Both the position numbers and the translations under genes were made by a program. A stretch of 62,355 nucleotides of DNA from Actinomycetaceae bacterium (GTDB lineage: Bacteria > Actinomycetota > Actinomycetes > Actinomycetales > Actinomycetaceae), in the NCBI GenBank assembly GCA_030532515.1, contig JAUNKY010000009.1:1-62355 (forward strand), read 5' to 3'. This document shows positions 26,517-35,406 of the stretch, piece by piece (positions within the stretch are counted from its first letter, which is position 1; each line of letters begins with the position of its first letter). The notes beneath the pieces are model-generated. The model was given only the letters and a program-made list of their open reading frames with translations. It searched no databases and had not been told where the DNA came from.

Positions 26517-26825
26517 ATGAAAGTTGTGACAGAAGTGGCGGAGGAAGTCGAAACCACCCCGGAAATACGCCGGTTTTCGTCGCAAGAATGGGCGACGATT
26601 GTGTGGAATGACCCAGTGAATACCATGCAGTACGTAGAAGCTGTATTCATGCGCCATTTCGGATATTCACGCAGCGCCGCGCACACTCTTATGATGCGCG
26701 TTCACGTTGAAGGTAGCGCCCAAGTTTCCAAAGGGGCGCGCGAACGTATGGAAGCTGACGTGCTTGCGATGCATGGCTTTGGGCTCCGCGCTACTATCGA
26801 ACCTTTAGAAGCTGCGGGGAAGTAA
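26517..26825 (+). CDS. clpS: ATP-dependent Clp protease adaptor ClpS
   Basis: ClpS delivers N-end-rule substrates to ClpAP/ClpCP. The 102-residue protein has the signature VWNDPVNTMQYVEAVF, with its Asn-Asp near the N-degron pocket, and the HVEGSAQV segment. TAACCT (26504-26509) ends 7 nt before ATG and no Shine-Dalgarno is visible, so the gene looks leaderless. It heads the clpS-DUF2017-murI-MBL run and diverges from pncB. Confidence 0.93.
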   Translation: MKVVTEVAEEVETTPEIRRFSSQEWATIVWNDPVNTMQYVEAVFMRHFGYSRSAAHTLMMRVHVEGSAQVSKGARERMEADVLAMHGFGLRATIEPLEAAGK

Positions 26826-26838
26826 AGGTAGGTGAACA

Positions 26839-27468
26839 TTGCATTTCGAGTTTGAAACTAACAGCGTGGTCGAAACGCAGGAACCCTACCTGCTCCCAGT
26901 GCGCAAGGACCTGAGCGAACTGGTTATTCACCTCACCTGTTCTTTAATCTTCACTTTGGATCCGCCCGTAGCCGGAATGGACGTATTAGCTGCTCTGTCG
27001 ACAAATACGCCGATTGAACAGCCTCCTACAGATCCGGTTTTGCAGCACCTGCTCCCCGATATGAGTATCGACCCCGACGATGCCATGGAATTGCGGAGTT
27101 TAACTGAAGAAACTTTACGGTTTGAGAAAGCCCAGCGCCTGATTAAAATTCGGCAAAAGCTTTCGGAAACCCTAAAAGAAAGTGCTTTTATACAGGAAAT
27201 AGAGATTCCCGCCCAGCAGGTTTGGGATTGGCTTAGTGCGTTTAATGACCTGCGACTTTTCTTAGCAGTTCGACTTTCGGAACTGGCTGGAAGCCCGGAA
27301 CTGATGGAAATGGACTGGGAACAGTTAGAGCGCAAAGCAAATCTGGAAGCTAATGAGGATGCTGCCCTAAGTGACGAAAACGCTTTAGAATCAGCATTAT
27401 CTGTTGCCTATCTGGTGGTCTCGTGGTGGCAAGATTCACTTCTAGAGAGGGTTAATTCCACCCTCTAA
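26839..27468 (+). CDS. DUF2017 family protein
   Basis: A 209-residue, acidic, helical protein of the actinobacterial DUF2017 family, function unknown. It follows clpS by 13 bp, an arrangement conserved widely in the phylum, which suggests a link to ClpS-dependent proteolysis (inference). The start is TTG 26839 behind GGTAGGTG. Confidence 0.8.
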   Translation: MHFEFETNSVVETQEPYLLPVRKDLSELVIHLTCSLIFTLDPPVAGMDVLAALSTNTPIEQPPTDPVLQHLLPDMSIDPDDAMELRSLTEETLRFEKAQRLIKIRQKLSETLKESAFIQEIEIPAQQVWDWLSAFNDLRLFLAVRLSELAGSPELMEMDWEQLERKANLEANEDAALSDENALESALSVAYLVVSWWQDSLLERVNSTL

Positions 27469-27486
27469 TCCGGTTAGGCTTGAAGT

Positions 27487-28305
27487 ATGTCAAACCAGCC
27501 GATTGGGATTTTCGATTCAGGCTTAGGCGGTTTAACCGTAGCCCGCTCTATTATCGATAAACTCCCACAAGAAGAGATCCTCTATGTAGGGGATACAGCT
27601 AATACCCCCTATGGAGATAAGCCGCTTGCAATGGTGCGAGAACTGGCTCTAGGGGTGATGGATGAGCTTGCCGCCCGCGACGTAAAAATGCTGGTGATTG
27701 CTTGTAACACTGCTTCTGCCGCGGTACTTCGCGATGCGCGGGAACGCTACGAAGTCGATGCGGGGATCCCGGTAGTGGAAGTAATTCAACCTGCTTCGAA
27801 AGCAGCAGTAGCCGCCACTCGCAACCGTCGCATTGGGGTGATTGCTACGGAAGCTACGGTAACTTCCGGAGCCTACAAAGATGCTTTCGCGGTAGTACCT
27901 GACTTAACGGTTGTGCAGCAGGCCTGCCCGCGGTTCGTAGAATTCGTTGAAAAAGGGATTACCACCGGCGATGAACTTAATCAGGTAGCGAAAGAATACT
28001 TAACTCCGGTGAAGGAATCCGGTGTAGATACCCTGGTACTAGGTTGCACTCACTACCCGTTGCTAAGTGGTTTAATCTCGCAGCATATGGGCGATGGGGT
28101 GACTTTGATTTCCTCATCAGAATCAGCTGCGAATGAAGTGTATCAGCGGTTGGTACGTGAAAATATGGTGGCTACCGGAGTTGACCCGGCAGCCGTTCAA
28201 CATCAGTTCTATGGCACGGGTTCTTTGGAATCCTTCGCCCCGTTAGCTCGTCGTTTCCTGGGACCGATTGTAGGAGACGTACACCGAATGGAGGTTTCAG
28301 GATGA
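27487..28305 (+). CDS. murI: Glutamate racemase
   Basis: MurI supplies D-glutamate for peptidoglycan. The 272-residue protein has FDSGLGGLTVARS, GDTANTPYG, and the two catalytic cysteines in ACNTASA and LGCTHYPLL. TAGGCT (27475-27480) sits 6 nt before ATG without a ribosome binding site, giving an internal leaderless start although DUF2017 ends only 18 bp upstream. The stop overlaps the next gene as ATGA. Confidence 0.95.
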   Translation: MSNQPIGIFDSGLGGLTVARSIIDKLPQEEILYVGDTANTPYGDKPLAMVRELALGVMDELAARDVKMLVIACNTASAAVLRDARERYEVDAGIPVVEVIQPASKAAVAATRNRRIGVIATEATVTSGAYKDAFAVVPDLTVVQQACPRFVEFVEKGITTGDELNQVAKEYLTPVKESGVDTLVLGCTHYPLLSGLISQHMGDGVTLISSSESAANEVYQRLVRENMVATGVDPAAVQHQFYGTGSLESFAPLARRFLGPIVGDVHRMEVSG

Positions 28306-29099
28306 AGCTTACGGTAGTTGGTTGCACGGGTTCTATGTCGGGCCCGTACTCAGCAGCTTCTTGCTATCTGGTACAAGGGCGGGGGATCTGCCCTGAAACC
28401 GGTGAAGACCGCGTATACAGTGTTGTCTTTGACTTGGGACCGGGCTCTTTTGGCCAGCTGTGGCGTTACGTAGACCCTCGCAAGATCGATGCTGTGATCT
28501 TCTCGCACCTACACGCTGACCACATGGCTGATGTTATTTCCCTGCAGGTTTATCGCCGTTGGCACCCAGAAGGTTGTTTAGGACCGGTAACTTTGGGCGG
28601 TCCTACAGATCTAATGGATCGCGTGCGCGGTATCGACGGGGTTGACCAGACGGAAACGTATGAAACGGAATTCGCGCCACTGATTTTGGCAAATGGTGAA
28701 AGCTTCGAAATCGGTCCGTTGCGGATTACCCCATTTTCAGGCTGGCATACGGTGGAGTCTTTTGGATTCCGCGTTGAAGGCCCGTCTGAAGGGGATGCTT
28801 CTAAGCGAGTTACGCTTGCTTACACGGGGGATACCGACTACTGCCAGTCGATGGAAGATATGGCTGCCGGGGTAGATTTACTGCTTTCTGAAGCTGGTTT
28901 TACAGCCGCTGATAAAGTTAGGGGCATTCATTTAACCGGAGCACGCGCGGCCGAACTGGCGAAGAACGCGGCGTCGCAAGCACTGGTACTGACGCATATT
29001 CAGCCTTGGACGGATACGGAAGTAGTTCTGCGCGAAGCACGCCAAGTTTGGTCGGGACCGATTTCCGTAGCCTACGCCGGGGCAACTTACACCGTATAG
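28302..29099 (+). CDS. MBL-fold metallohydrolase (Rv1339-like)
   Basis: A 265-residue metallo-beta-lactamase-fold enzyme with the metal-binding FSHLHADHMAD motif, a later GWHTVESFGF and AYTGDTDYC, and a C-terminal LTHIQPW. In mycobacteria the homologue after murI is Rv1339, reported as an atypical cyclic-AMP phosphodiesterase, and I infer a similar role. It is coupled to murI by a 4-bp overlap. The rph and rdgB genes that usually follow are missing here and lie 15 kb away on the other strand. Confidence 0.85.
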   Translation: MKLTVVGCTGSMSGPYSAASCYLVQGRGICPETGEDRVYSVVFDLGPGSFGQLWRYVDPRKIDAVIFSHLHADHMADVISLQVYRRWHPEGCLGPVTLGGPTDLMDRVRGIDGVDQTETYETEFAPLILANGESFEIGPLRITPFSGWHTVESFGFRVEGPSEGDASKRVTLAYTGDTDYCQSMEDMAAGVDLLLSEAGFTAADKVRGIHLTGARAAELAKNAASQALVLTHIQPWTDTEVVLREARQVWSGPISVAYAGATYTV

Positions 29100-29133
29100 G
29101 GTGAGTTTTCTGGCGAAATACTGGTTATGCGTA

Positions 29134-29179
29134 TGGGGTCTAATCAAGGGAAGGGAGATTCCCGGAAGATTAGACCCCA
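29134..29179. terminator. Hairpin between the MBL gene and fixX
   Basis: TGGGGTCTAATC and GATTAGACCCCA form a 12-bp outer stem, with GGGAA/TTCCC nested inside. It sits between convergent genes. Confidence 0.65.
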
Positions 29180-29200
29180 CACTGCAGGAGACGAAGTAGC

Positions 29201-29491
29201 TCAGCCCTCGCGGAACATGATTCCGTGTCCGCCACGCGGGTAGCGCCACTTCAACGCGCCCGGTGCCGCCACTGCTAAACAGGTGCCGCACTCTAAGCAC
29301 GCCGCATATTCGACACTAATCGTGCCATCTTCTTCCTCAGCGTAAACGTGAGCTGGACAAATCCGAACCAGAAGTTTGCCGGTGCCAGTGGCCTTAGCAA
29401 TCTCTTGGTTAATCTCAATGTGAGATTCTTCTTCATCCAAGTTGTAAACGTTTCCATTTAGTCGCTCTACAACAGATCCAAAATAAGCCAT
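29201..29491 (-). CDS. fixX: FixX ferredoxin-like protein
   Basis: A 96-residue iron-sulfur protein, the electron acceptor partner of FixC. The cysteines lie in ICPAHVY and AACLECGTCLAV, and the C-terminus reads WRYPRGGHGIMFREG as in the FixX/ETF-QO ferredoxin domain. It is the last gene of the fixABCX run, 11 bp after fixC. In Escherichia coli, fixABCX accompanies the cai genes and is thought to carry electrons for crotonobetaine reduction. Confidence 0.92.
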   Translation of the reverse strand: MAYFGSVVERLNGNVYNLDEEESHIEINQEIAKATGTGKLLVRICPAHVYAEEEDGTISVEYAACLECGTCLAVAAPGALKWRYPRGGHGIMFREG

Positions 29492-29502
29492 CTGAAATCT
29501 CC

Positions 29503-30798
29503 TTAAAGTGACTTAGCCGCAGAAATAGCGTCGCGGACAACGTCCAAAACCTTTAACCCAGAGCGTTTGAAAGCCGCGAAAGCAACTTTCACCGCTGGGC
29601 GAGCCGGTTTAGTGTCCATGTTGAACAGGTCGAATAAGATACTGGAAAGCAACGGTCCGTAGCTTTCGTACATGCGCTTATTCTCAAGGAAATGCGGCGC
29701 ATTCTTATAGGTCTTCATATCCTGGCCGACGAAGCTGGTATCCAACTCAACCTGGTATTTATCCATCGCAGCTTGAGAGAAATCATTATTTTCCAAAGCT
29801 GCCAAAGCAGCTTTAACCGCTGCTAAAGCTGAACCGGCAGCAAGGTCCATGCCACGGATAGCTAAACCAGTGTTCAAGGTAAAGCCAGCGGCGTCGCCTA
29901 CCAGCATTAAGCCTGGAGCAGTAAGCTTATTGCGGACCATGGCGGGACCGTCCTCGATAGTTAAATGGCAACCGTATTCAAGCAGTTCTCCACCTTCAAT
30001 CAGCGGAGCAATAGCTGGGTGTGCCAAGAAGTAATCGTGGACTTCGGAAGAGACTTTACCTTTCGCTGCTAAGTCATCTAAGCGCATTACAACGCCTAAA
30101 GATACTGAATCTTGGTTGGTGTATAAGAACGCACCCCCGGCAATACACTGGGTGGCATCGCCAACAATCGCGTAGGCAACGCCCTCGTTACCGGTTAACC
30201 GGAAGCGATCTTCAAGTACCTGCCTATCCAACTTAACAACTGATTTAACACCTACTGCCAAGTGCTTCATCGGTTCTTGTTCGCGTAGACCAGCGTCACG
30301 AGCAATGAAGCTGTTAACGCCATCAGCGGCAATGACCAGGCGCGCGCGCAACTCATCTTCGCCGGCTCTGACACCTACGCAGGCGCCGTTTTCCATTAGC
30401 AAGCTATCGACGCGGACCCCCGGCATTACCATGATTCCGGCTTCTTCGCACTGTTCTACCAGCCAAGCATCTAACTTAGCGCGTAAAACAGTAACCGCAT
30501 TTGCCGGTTCAGTGAGCCGCTGATCCCAATAGTCGATATTTACGTGCGAGGTTTTATTTAGGAACGAAATCACGTTGCGGGTGATGACACGTTCTACCGG
30601 AGCAACATTGATGAAATCCGGGAAAACCTGTTCCATTACCTGGCAGTAGAAAACTCCACCAGAGAGGTTTTTTGAACCTGGCTCAGCGCCGCGTTCTATT
30701 AAAACCACCTCTTTACCGGCTTGAGCCAGCTGGTAAGCGGCAACCGCGCCAGCTACGCCGCCACCGATTACGATGACATCAAAAATCTCTTCATCCAT
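29503..30798 (-). CDS. fixC: FixC flavoprotein (ETF-quinone oxidoreductase-like)
   Basis: A 431-residue FAD oxidoreductase with the dinucleotide-binding VIGGGVAGAVAAYQLAQAG at the N-terminus and the second FAD motif LMLVGDAAGFTLNTG. It belongs to the GG-reductase/ETF-QO group that passes electrons between EtfAB and a quinone or ferredoxin. It lies between fixB and fixX with short gaps. Menaquinone would be the quinone available to this organism. Confidence 0.92.
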   Translation of the reverse strand: MDEEIFDVIVIGGGVAGAVAAYQLAQAGKEVVLIERGAEPGSKNLSGGVFYCQVMEQVFPDFINVAPVERVITRNVISFLNKTSHVNIDYWDQRLTEPANAVTVLRAKLDAWLVEQCEEAGIMVMPGVRVDSLLMENGACVGVRAGEDELRARLVIAADGVNSFIARDAGLREQEPMKHLAVGVKSVVKLDRQVLEDRFRLTGNEGVAYAIVGDATQCIAGGAFLYTNQDSVSLGVVMRLDDLAAKGKVSSEVHDYFLAHPAIAPLIEGGELLEYGCHLTIEDGPAMVRNKLTAPGLMLVGDAAGFTLNTGLAIRGMDLAAGSALAAVKAALAALENNDFSQAAMDKYQVELDTSFVGQDMKTYKNAPHFLENKRMYESYGPLLSSILFDLFNMDTKPARPAVKVAFAAFKRSGLKVLDVVRDAISAAKSL

Positions 30799-30811
30799 GG
30801 CAATCCTGCCT

Positions 30812-31696
30812 TTACAAAGCGTCGTTTAGAGCGGGTAATACCTGGTAGAGGTCGCCTACGATCGCATAGTCAGCGTGGTTGAAAATTGGAGCTTTTTCGT
30901 CGTTGTTGATAACCACGATTTGTTTTGCGTCGCGGCAACCCACCATATGCTGCAGCTGGCCGGAGATACCGATCGCCACATATAGTTCGGGCGCAACATG
31001 TTGCCCGGTAACGCCAATGTAGCGAGCTTTTTCAATCCAGCCCTGTCCTTCTGCAAGTGGGCGCGAGCAGGCAATTTCCGCACCCAGTTTAGCTGCTAGC
31101 GTGCGCGCCATCTCTAGGTCAGCTTCATTCTTGAAGCCGCGTCCTAAAGCGACGATCCGCTTAGCGGAAGTAAGTTCTACCGGAGCTTCGCCAGAATCGA
31201 CTACCCCGGTTACTGCAGCGGTGAAAGTTTCGCCGGAGATAGTTTCTGCAGTTCCATCGAGGGCGGTTTCCTTACCTCCATCCATGACACAAACTACCGC
31301 GCCAGCCGGAGCTAGGGTTTGTTTTACAATCCCACCGAAACCGGAACGGTGTACGTTTACTTTTTCGCCTGAGAGGCTGAAAGACTGTGCTCCGGAAACC
31401 ACTGCGGCTCCCAACCGGGCCGCTACGTAGCCCGCTAAAACACGGCTAGACGCATTATTAGCAGCCAAGATTAGGTCGTTTTCAGTGGCGGTGATGGCGG
31501 CAGCTACTGCTGGGGCCAAAGCTTCAACTGGTTGGTCGGCGGCGAGGGGGAGGGAAAGAACCTGGTCTGCGCCGCTTACCTTTGCAGCGGTGTCTCCCAC
31601 AGCGATGACAGTTACTTTTCCGCCCAGTGGCTTTGCTACTTCTAAGAGGTTGGCGATGCGGGCATCGGTTGCAATGATCCAAGTGTTATTTGCCAT
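30812..31696 (-). CDS. fixB: FixB electron-transfer flavoprotein alpha subunit
   Basis: A 294-residue EtfA-type protein. The C-terminal FAD domain carries ALGRGFKNEADLEMAR, SRPLAEGQGW, YIGVTGQHVAPELYVAIGISG and VVINNDEKAPIFNHADYAIVGD, a textbook ETF-alpha signature. It would pair with FixA. The spacing to fixA (21 bp) and fixC (13 bp) supports one operon. Confidence 0.93.
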   Translation of the reverse strand: MANNTWIIATDARIANLLEVAKPLGGKVTVIAVGDTAAKVSGADQVLSLPLAADQPVEALAPAVAAAITATENDLILAANNASSRVLAGYVAARLGAAVVSGAQSFSLSGEKVNVHRSGFGGIVKQTLAPAGAVVCVMDGGKETALDGTAETISGETFTAAVTGVVDSGEAPVELTSAKRIVALGRGFKNEADLEMARTLAAKLGAEIACSRPLAEGQGWIEKARYIGVTGQHVAPELYVAIGISGQLQHMVGCRDAKQIVVINNDEKAPIFNHADYAIVGDLYQVLPALNDAL

Positions 31697-31717
31697 GATG
31701 ATTATTCCTTTAACCTC

Positions 31718-32479
31718 TTAGAGAACGCCGTTAGATTTCAAAGCTGCAACTAAATCAGCTGCCGCAGATTCGCCAGTGAATACTTGGTGAGCGCGCTGCG
31801 CCATTTCGGGCAGTGAAGCGCTGACAACTTCAGCGTGGGCTTCGCTGGTAGCTAAATCTGCTACTGCCACAGTTGTCATTTCTTTCTTACCGGCAGCCAA
31901 AATGTCTTTCATACCCGGAGTCCGTGGGGTCGTGGCATCAGCTGCTACCGCAACTACTACTGGTGCTTCTACCTTCAGGGCTCGTTTCCCGCTTGCTGAA
32001 ACCTGTTCTAAAGTGACTGTATTTCCGTCGACAGCAACTGAGGTTACTTCTTGGAAACACGGGACGTTCAGGAAACCAGCCAGTAGGGCAGAGGTGAGGC
32101 GTGCTCCTTCATCTACTGAGGAGTCGCCGGTGAGGATAACTTTTGCGTCTGCCACTTGGTTTACAAGTCCTGCCAAGGCAGAGGCGACTTTGGTGGGATT
32201 CCACCCTTGGGTGGTATCGTCGGCAACTACCAGTGCGCGGTCTAAACCGCGAGAGATAGCGCCTTTCTTTGCCAGTGCGGATCCGACGGCTTCAGTCCCT
32301 ACAGAAATACCAACCAGGTCTGTACCCAGCTGATCAGCCAGATTACGCCCGATTTCGATGGCTACGGGATCGTAATCGCTGATAGATGCTTTTGCACGAG
32401 ACCAGTCGATCGTTCCAGCTGCGTTTACTGAGGCGTCCTGTGGGTTCGCTGCCCACTTGTATGCAACTACAACAGACAT
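31718..32479 (-). CDS. fixA: FixA electron-transfer flavoprotein beta subunit
   Basis: A 253-residue EtfB-type subunit beginning MSVVVAYKWAANPQDASVNAAG. I chose ATG 32479 because GAAAGGAA precedes it. A longer reading frame exists but has no similarity before this Met and would swallow the operators. It is the first gene of fixABCX and is divergent from the transporter and cai genes. Palindrome A (32533-32552) lies 54-73 bp upstream of its start. Confidence 0.93.
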   Translation of the reverse strand: MSVVVAYKWAANPQDASVNAAGTIDWSRAKASISDYDPVAIEIGRNLADQLGTDLVGISVGTEAVGSALAKKGAISRGLDRALVVADDTTQGWNPTKVASALAGLVNQVADAKVILTGDSSVDEGARLTSALLAGFLNVPCFQEVTSVAVDGNTVTLEQVSASGKRALKVEAPVVVAVAADATTPRTPGMKDILAAGKKEMTTVAVADLATSEAHAEVVSASLPEMAQRAHQVFTGESAAADLVAALKSNGVL

Positions 32480-32532
32480 GATTTCCTTTCGTGGCTCACT
32501 TTCTTCGGTGAAGAGAGCCTCACTATTACTTG

Positions 32533-32552
32533 GTATAGGTATATACCTATAC
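32533..32552. promoter_or_regulatory. Operator-like palindrome A (fix side)
   Basis: GTATAGGTATATACCTATAC is a perfect 20-bp palindrome upstream of fixA. It contains the GGTATA/TATACC halves also found in the three other sites of this spacer. Confidence 0.6.
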
Positions 32553-32639
32553 GCTATTGTTTGGAAGTTTGTTTTGGTTGAGTTCCGCAGGGGAGCGGTC
32601 AAACTTCGAAATATTGTTAAGTCATAATATGTCAGTGGA

Positions 32640-32647
32640 GGTATACC
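32640..32647. promoter_or_regulatory. Operator-like site B, GGTATACC
   Basis: A perfect 8-bp palindrome in the middle of the fix/cai spacer. A one-mismatch version, GTTATACC, follows at 32664-32671. Confidence 0.45.
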
Positions 32648-32716
32648 ATTTGTAATTTGGAATGTTATACCTGAAATCAATCAGCTAATTGACCTCAGTT
32701 AATACTCTAAATGCTT

Positions 32717-32724
32717 GGTATACC
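32717..32724. promoter_or_regulatory. Operator-like site C, GGTATACC
   Basis: A further exact copy of the 8-bp palindrome, in the context TTGGTATACCTA. An unrelated AGGAC-gata-GTCCT repeat follows at 32733-32746. Confidence 0.45.
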
Positions 32725-32808
32725 TATTTCTTAGGACGATAGTCCTCACGTATCATATATGTTTACACAAATTGCGAAATTGCAGTGAATAAGTTGCTCA
32801 AAACGATG

Positions 32809-32836
32809 TTGAAATAAGGGCGGTATACCGTATGCT
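32809..32836 (+). promoter_or_regulatory. Promoter of the MFS/cai genes with operator D in the spacer
   Basis: TTGAAA (32809-32814) and TATGCT (32831-32836) are 16 bp apart. The spacer contains CGGTATACCG (32821-32830), a perfect 10-bp palindrome. A protein bound there would block polymerase, so repression is the simplest reading. Confidence 0.6.
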
Positions 32837-33002
32837 CAAAATGTGCGACAGTCGCTACACCCTCAGCTTCATAAATGAGATTTATAAAGAAGCCGGGATT
32901 CCCCTTCAAAAAATCAAAGCTAAAACAGTGCTTTTGCGCTATGACTCAATGGAGACGAAATGCTCAAAATGCTCAAAATGGACCGCCAAGCAAGCGAGTT
33001 AG
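32832..33002 (+). CDS. Possible 56-residue leader ORF ahead of the MFS gene
   Basis: An open frame starts at ATG 32832 with ATGCTCAAAATG, the same words that open the MFS gene, and ends 40 bp inside the MFS gene in another frame. It encodes MLKMCDSRYTLSFINEI... with a KCSKCSKW tail. It has no ribosome binding site, and its ATG lies inside the proposed -10 element, which argues against translation from that promoter. I recognise no family. It may be chance. Confidence 0.2.
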   Translation: MLKMCDSRYTLSFINEIYKEAGIPLQKIKAKTVLLRYDSMETKCSKCSKWTAKQAS

Positions 33003-34339
33003 CTCGCGGTCACATTATCTTCTTACTCGTGCTGGTATCCATGGGAAGCTCCATTATCTACTCCCCGGCATACCTCAAATACGTGTTCTACAACCAACTA
33101 CTTGAAGCTCTTCAAATCACCGACGGACAGCTGGGTAAAGTCACCGCCGCCTACGCCCTCACCGCCACCATCTGCTACCTCCCCTCAGGTATCTTGGCAG
33201 ACAAGATCCGCGTCCGTATCCTCGGCTGGGTCGGCTTTGGCGGCACCGCGTTACTCACCTACCTCTACGCCATGGTGCCCAGCATCGCCGCCTCCCAAGG
33301 CAGTGAAGTAGCCTACGGCATCCTGTACTTTATCCACATTGCAATGGGTGTAACCACCATCTTGATCTGGTGGGGGATTCGCTTCAAACTCATCCGCCTC
33401 ATCTCAGACGGCGACGAAGACTACGCAAAGAAAATTGGTTTCTCCTACGGTGTCTACGGCGCCGCCGGTCTAATCATGGGTGTCATCAACGCCGCTATCC
33501 TCAACTACCTCCACCACTCGGTAGGTCTGGGCGTCCAAGTCCTGCTGACCTTCTTAGCAACGGTCATCTTGGTATTGGGCCTCCTAACCTTCCTCTGGGT
33601 ACCTCGCTTCACCGGTGAAATCGGTGCCGGAAACGCCGGGTTCTCACTAGCAGTCGTAGGGCGCGCCCTCAGCCTCCCCGTAGTCTGGATCGCCGCCATC
33701 GGCCTCTTCCTGGTCTACTTCTTCTACTCCAACATGTACTTCATCACCCCGTACTTCACGGACATCATCGGAGCAGACCAAGCTACCACCGACATGGTTT
33801 CAGTAGTACGAACCTACGGCGTAACCTTGCTCTCTGGCCCAATCTTCGGCATCTTGGCCACCAAGTCTAAGTCCCCCTCGAAGGTTATCTTCGCCGGATC
33901 GCTGATCGCCGCTGCCGTGCTCACCACCATTAACGTAGTACCTTCCTCGCCATCGATCATCATGATCGTCGCCGGCCTGCAGATGCTCTTAGCCTTCATC
34001 GCAAACGGTGTCTTCGGCATCTGCTCCTCCCAGCTCTCAGAAGGTCGCGTTCCCCTATCAGTCTTCGGTACCGCCACCGGTCTGCTCTCAGTTATCGGCT
34101 TCTTCCCAGATACCATCTGCCCAGTTTGGTTCGGTGGCATCATTGACGCTGCCAAAGCCAAGCACGCAGAAACCGGTAATATCGCAGACCTGGCAGCTGG
34201 CTACCACACCATCTTCTGGTACATGGCCGGCGCTGCCGTACTGGCAGCAGTATTCGCCGCCGCCCTGTTCCTCTACGTAAGAGCAAACCAAGAGAAGCTA
34301 GACGCGGCTGCCCTGGCAGAAGCTGAAGCTGCCTCCTAA
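32960..34339 (+). CDS. Major facilitator superfamily transporter
   Basis: A 459-residue membrane protein with about 12 helices and a central cytoplasmic loop near residue 210. The conserved loop after helix 2 is weak (SGILADKIRVRILGWVG). GGAG lies 5 nt before ATG 32960. It is the first gene of the plus-strand island and may import the quaternary-amine or organic-acid substrate, or exchange it with the product, in place of the BCCT carrier CaiT. Substrate specificity is inferred from position only. Confidence 0.85.
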   Translation: MLKMLKMDRQASELARGHIIFLLVLVSMGSSIIYSPAYLKYVFYNQLLEALQITDGQLGKVTAAYALTATICYLPSGILADKIRVRILGWVGFGGTALLTYLYAMVPSIAASQGSEVAYGILYFIHIAMGVTTILIWWGIRFKLIRLISDGDEDYAKKIGFSYGVYGAAGLIMGVINAAILNYLHHSVGLGVQVLLTFLATVILVLGLLTFLWVPRFTGEIGAGNAGFSLAVVGRALSLPVVWIAAIGLFLVYFFYSNMYFITPYFTDIIGADQATTDMVSVVRTYGVTLLSGPIFGILATKSKSPSKVIFAGSLIAAAVLTTINVVPSSPSIIMIVAGLQMLLAFIANGVFGICSSQLSEGRVPLSVFGTATGLLSVIGFFPDTICPVWFGGIIDAAKAKHAETGNIADLAAGYHTIFWYMAGAAVLAAVFAAALFLYVRANQEKLDAAALAEAEAAS

Positions 34340-34368
34340 ACCGCGCGGCATCCGCAAAGGACAAGACG

Positions 34369-35328
34369 ATGAGCACAAATAAACTGGATGTTCTAAACCT
34401 AATCAACCCTCAAATGCGCGCGGTCTTAGCAAAGCAGCAAGAACTCGCCGGCGATTTCGATGTCAACGTTGACTACCCAACCATGCGAGCTCGCTACACC
34501 GAAGAACGCGCCTTCTGGAATGAAGGAGCACCACAGGTTCATCAGGTCGAAGACCACTTCATCGACACCCGCCACGGGGCCGTGAAAACCCGTTTATACC
34601 TGCCTGAAACCACACAGGCACCCGTCATCGTCTACATACATGGTGGAGGGTTCGTCGTAGGAAACTGCGACACACACGATCGCATCTGCCGCCTGCTCCA
34701 AACCAAAACCGGCGCAGCGGTAGCCAGCATCGACTACTCCCTCTCTCCCGAAGCAGTCTACCCCCAAGCATTGGAAGAATGCGTCGACGTAACCCTCCAC
34801 CTCCACCACCACGGTGAAAACTACGGCATCGACCCCCAGCGAATCTCGTTCGCCGGAGACTCCGGCGGAGCCAACCTGGGACTCGGAGCCTACCTAAAAC
34901 TCAGAGACGACCTGCCAGAAGTCACCTGGGTGAAAACCCTCTTACTCTTCTACGGCTGGTTCGGACTCTTAGACTCTCCGAGCTTCCGCACCCTGGGCGG
35001 AAGCTGGGACGGACTCACCGAAAGCGACGTGGAGTACTACTACACCACCTACCTAGGACGCACAAAACCAAAAGACGCGCCCTATTTCGACTGCTTCCGT
35101 AAAGAACTTACCGAAAACATGCCCGCCACCTACCTGGCCTCGGCAGAATTCGACCCCCTCAAAGACGACTCAGCCCTGTTAGAAACCCTCTTAACCAGAG
35201 GCAAAATCCCCGTCAAACACGACGAGTTTAAGGGAGTCATCCACGCCTTCCTCCACCACACCAAAATGCTGGACGAAGCCAACCACGCAATCAACAATGC
35301 AGCAGCGTTCTTCTTAGCCCACAACTAA
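34369..35328 (+). CDS. Alpha/beta hydrolase (HSL-type esterase)
   Basis: A 319-residue hydrolase of the hormone-sensitive-lipase family. It has the oxyanion YIHGGGFVVG, nucleophile elbow GDSGGANLG, and probable Asp and His in EFDPLKDD and VIHAFLHH. Such enzymes cut short acyl esters. It lies between the MFS gene and caiA on the same strand. It may release carnitine-like substrates from acyl esters, but this is inference; no equivalent sits in the enterobacterial cai operon. Confidence 0.85.
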   Translation: MSTNKLDVLNLINPQMRAVLAKQQELAGDFDVNVDYPTMRARYTEERAFWNEGAPQVHQVEDHFIDTRHGAVKTRLYLPETTQAPVIVYIHGGGFVVGNCDTHDRICRLLQTKTGAAVASIDYSLSPEAVYPQALEECVDVTLHLHHHGENYGIDPQRISFAGDSGGANLGLGAYLKLRDDLPEVTWVKTLLLFYGWFGLLDSPSFRTLGGSWDGLTESDVEYYYTTYLGRTKPKDAPYFDCFRKELTENMPATYLASAEFDPLKDDSALLETLLTRGKIPVKHDEFKGVIHAFLHHTKMLDEANHAINNAAAFFLAHN

Positions 35329-35406
35329 ACCCTGCTGCCGCGCAAAAGATTCACAAAACGGAGCCCAATCCACGAAGGCTTAGGCTCCACAACTAAAGGA
35401 GAAAAA

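Noticed and set aside
27446-27466. AGAGGGT/ACCCTCT hairpin as a terminator ahead of murI
   Set aside because: It lies inside the DUF2017 coding end, the stem is only 7 bp, and no T-tract follows.
31718-32680. Longer fixA reading frame starting at 32680
   Set aside because: The extra 67 residues have no ETF-beta similarity and would cover the operator palindromes. ATG 32479 has a ribosome binding site and matches the family N-terminus.
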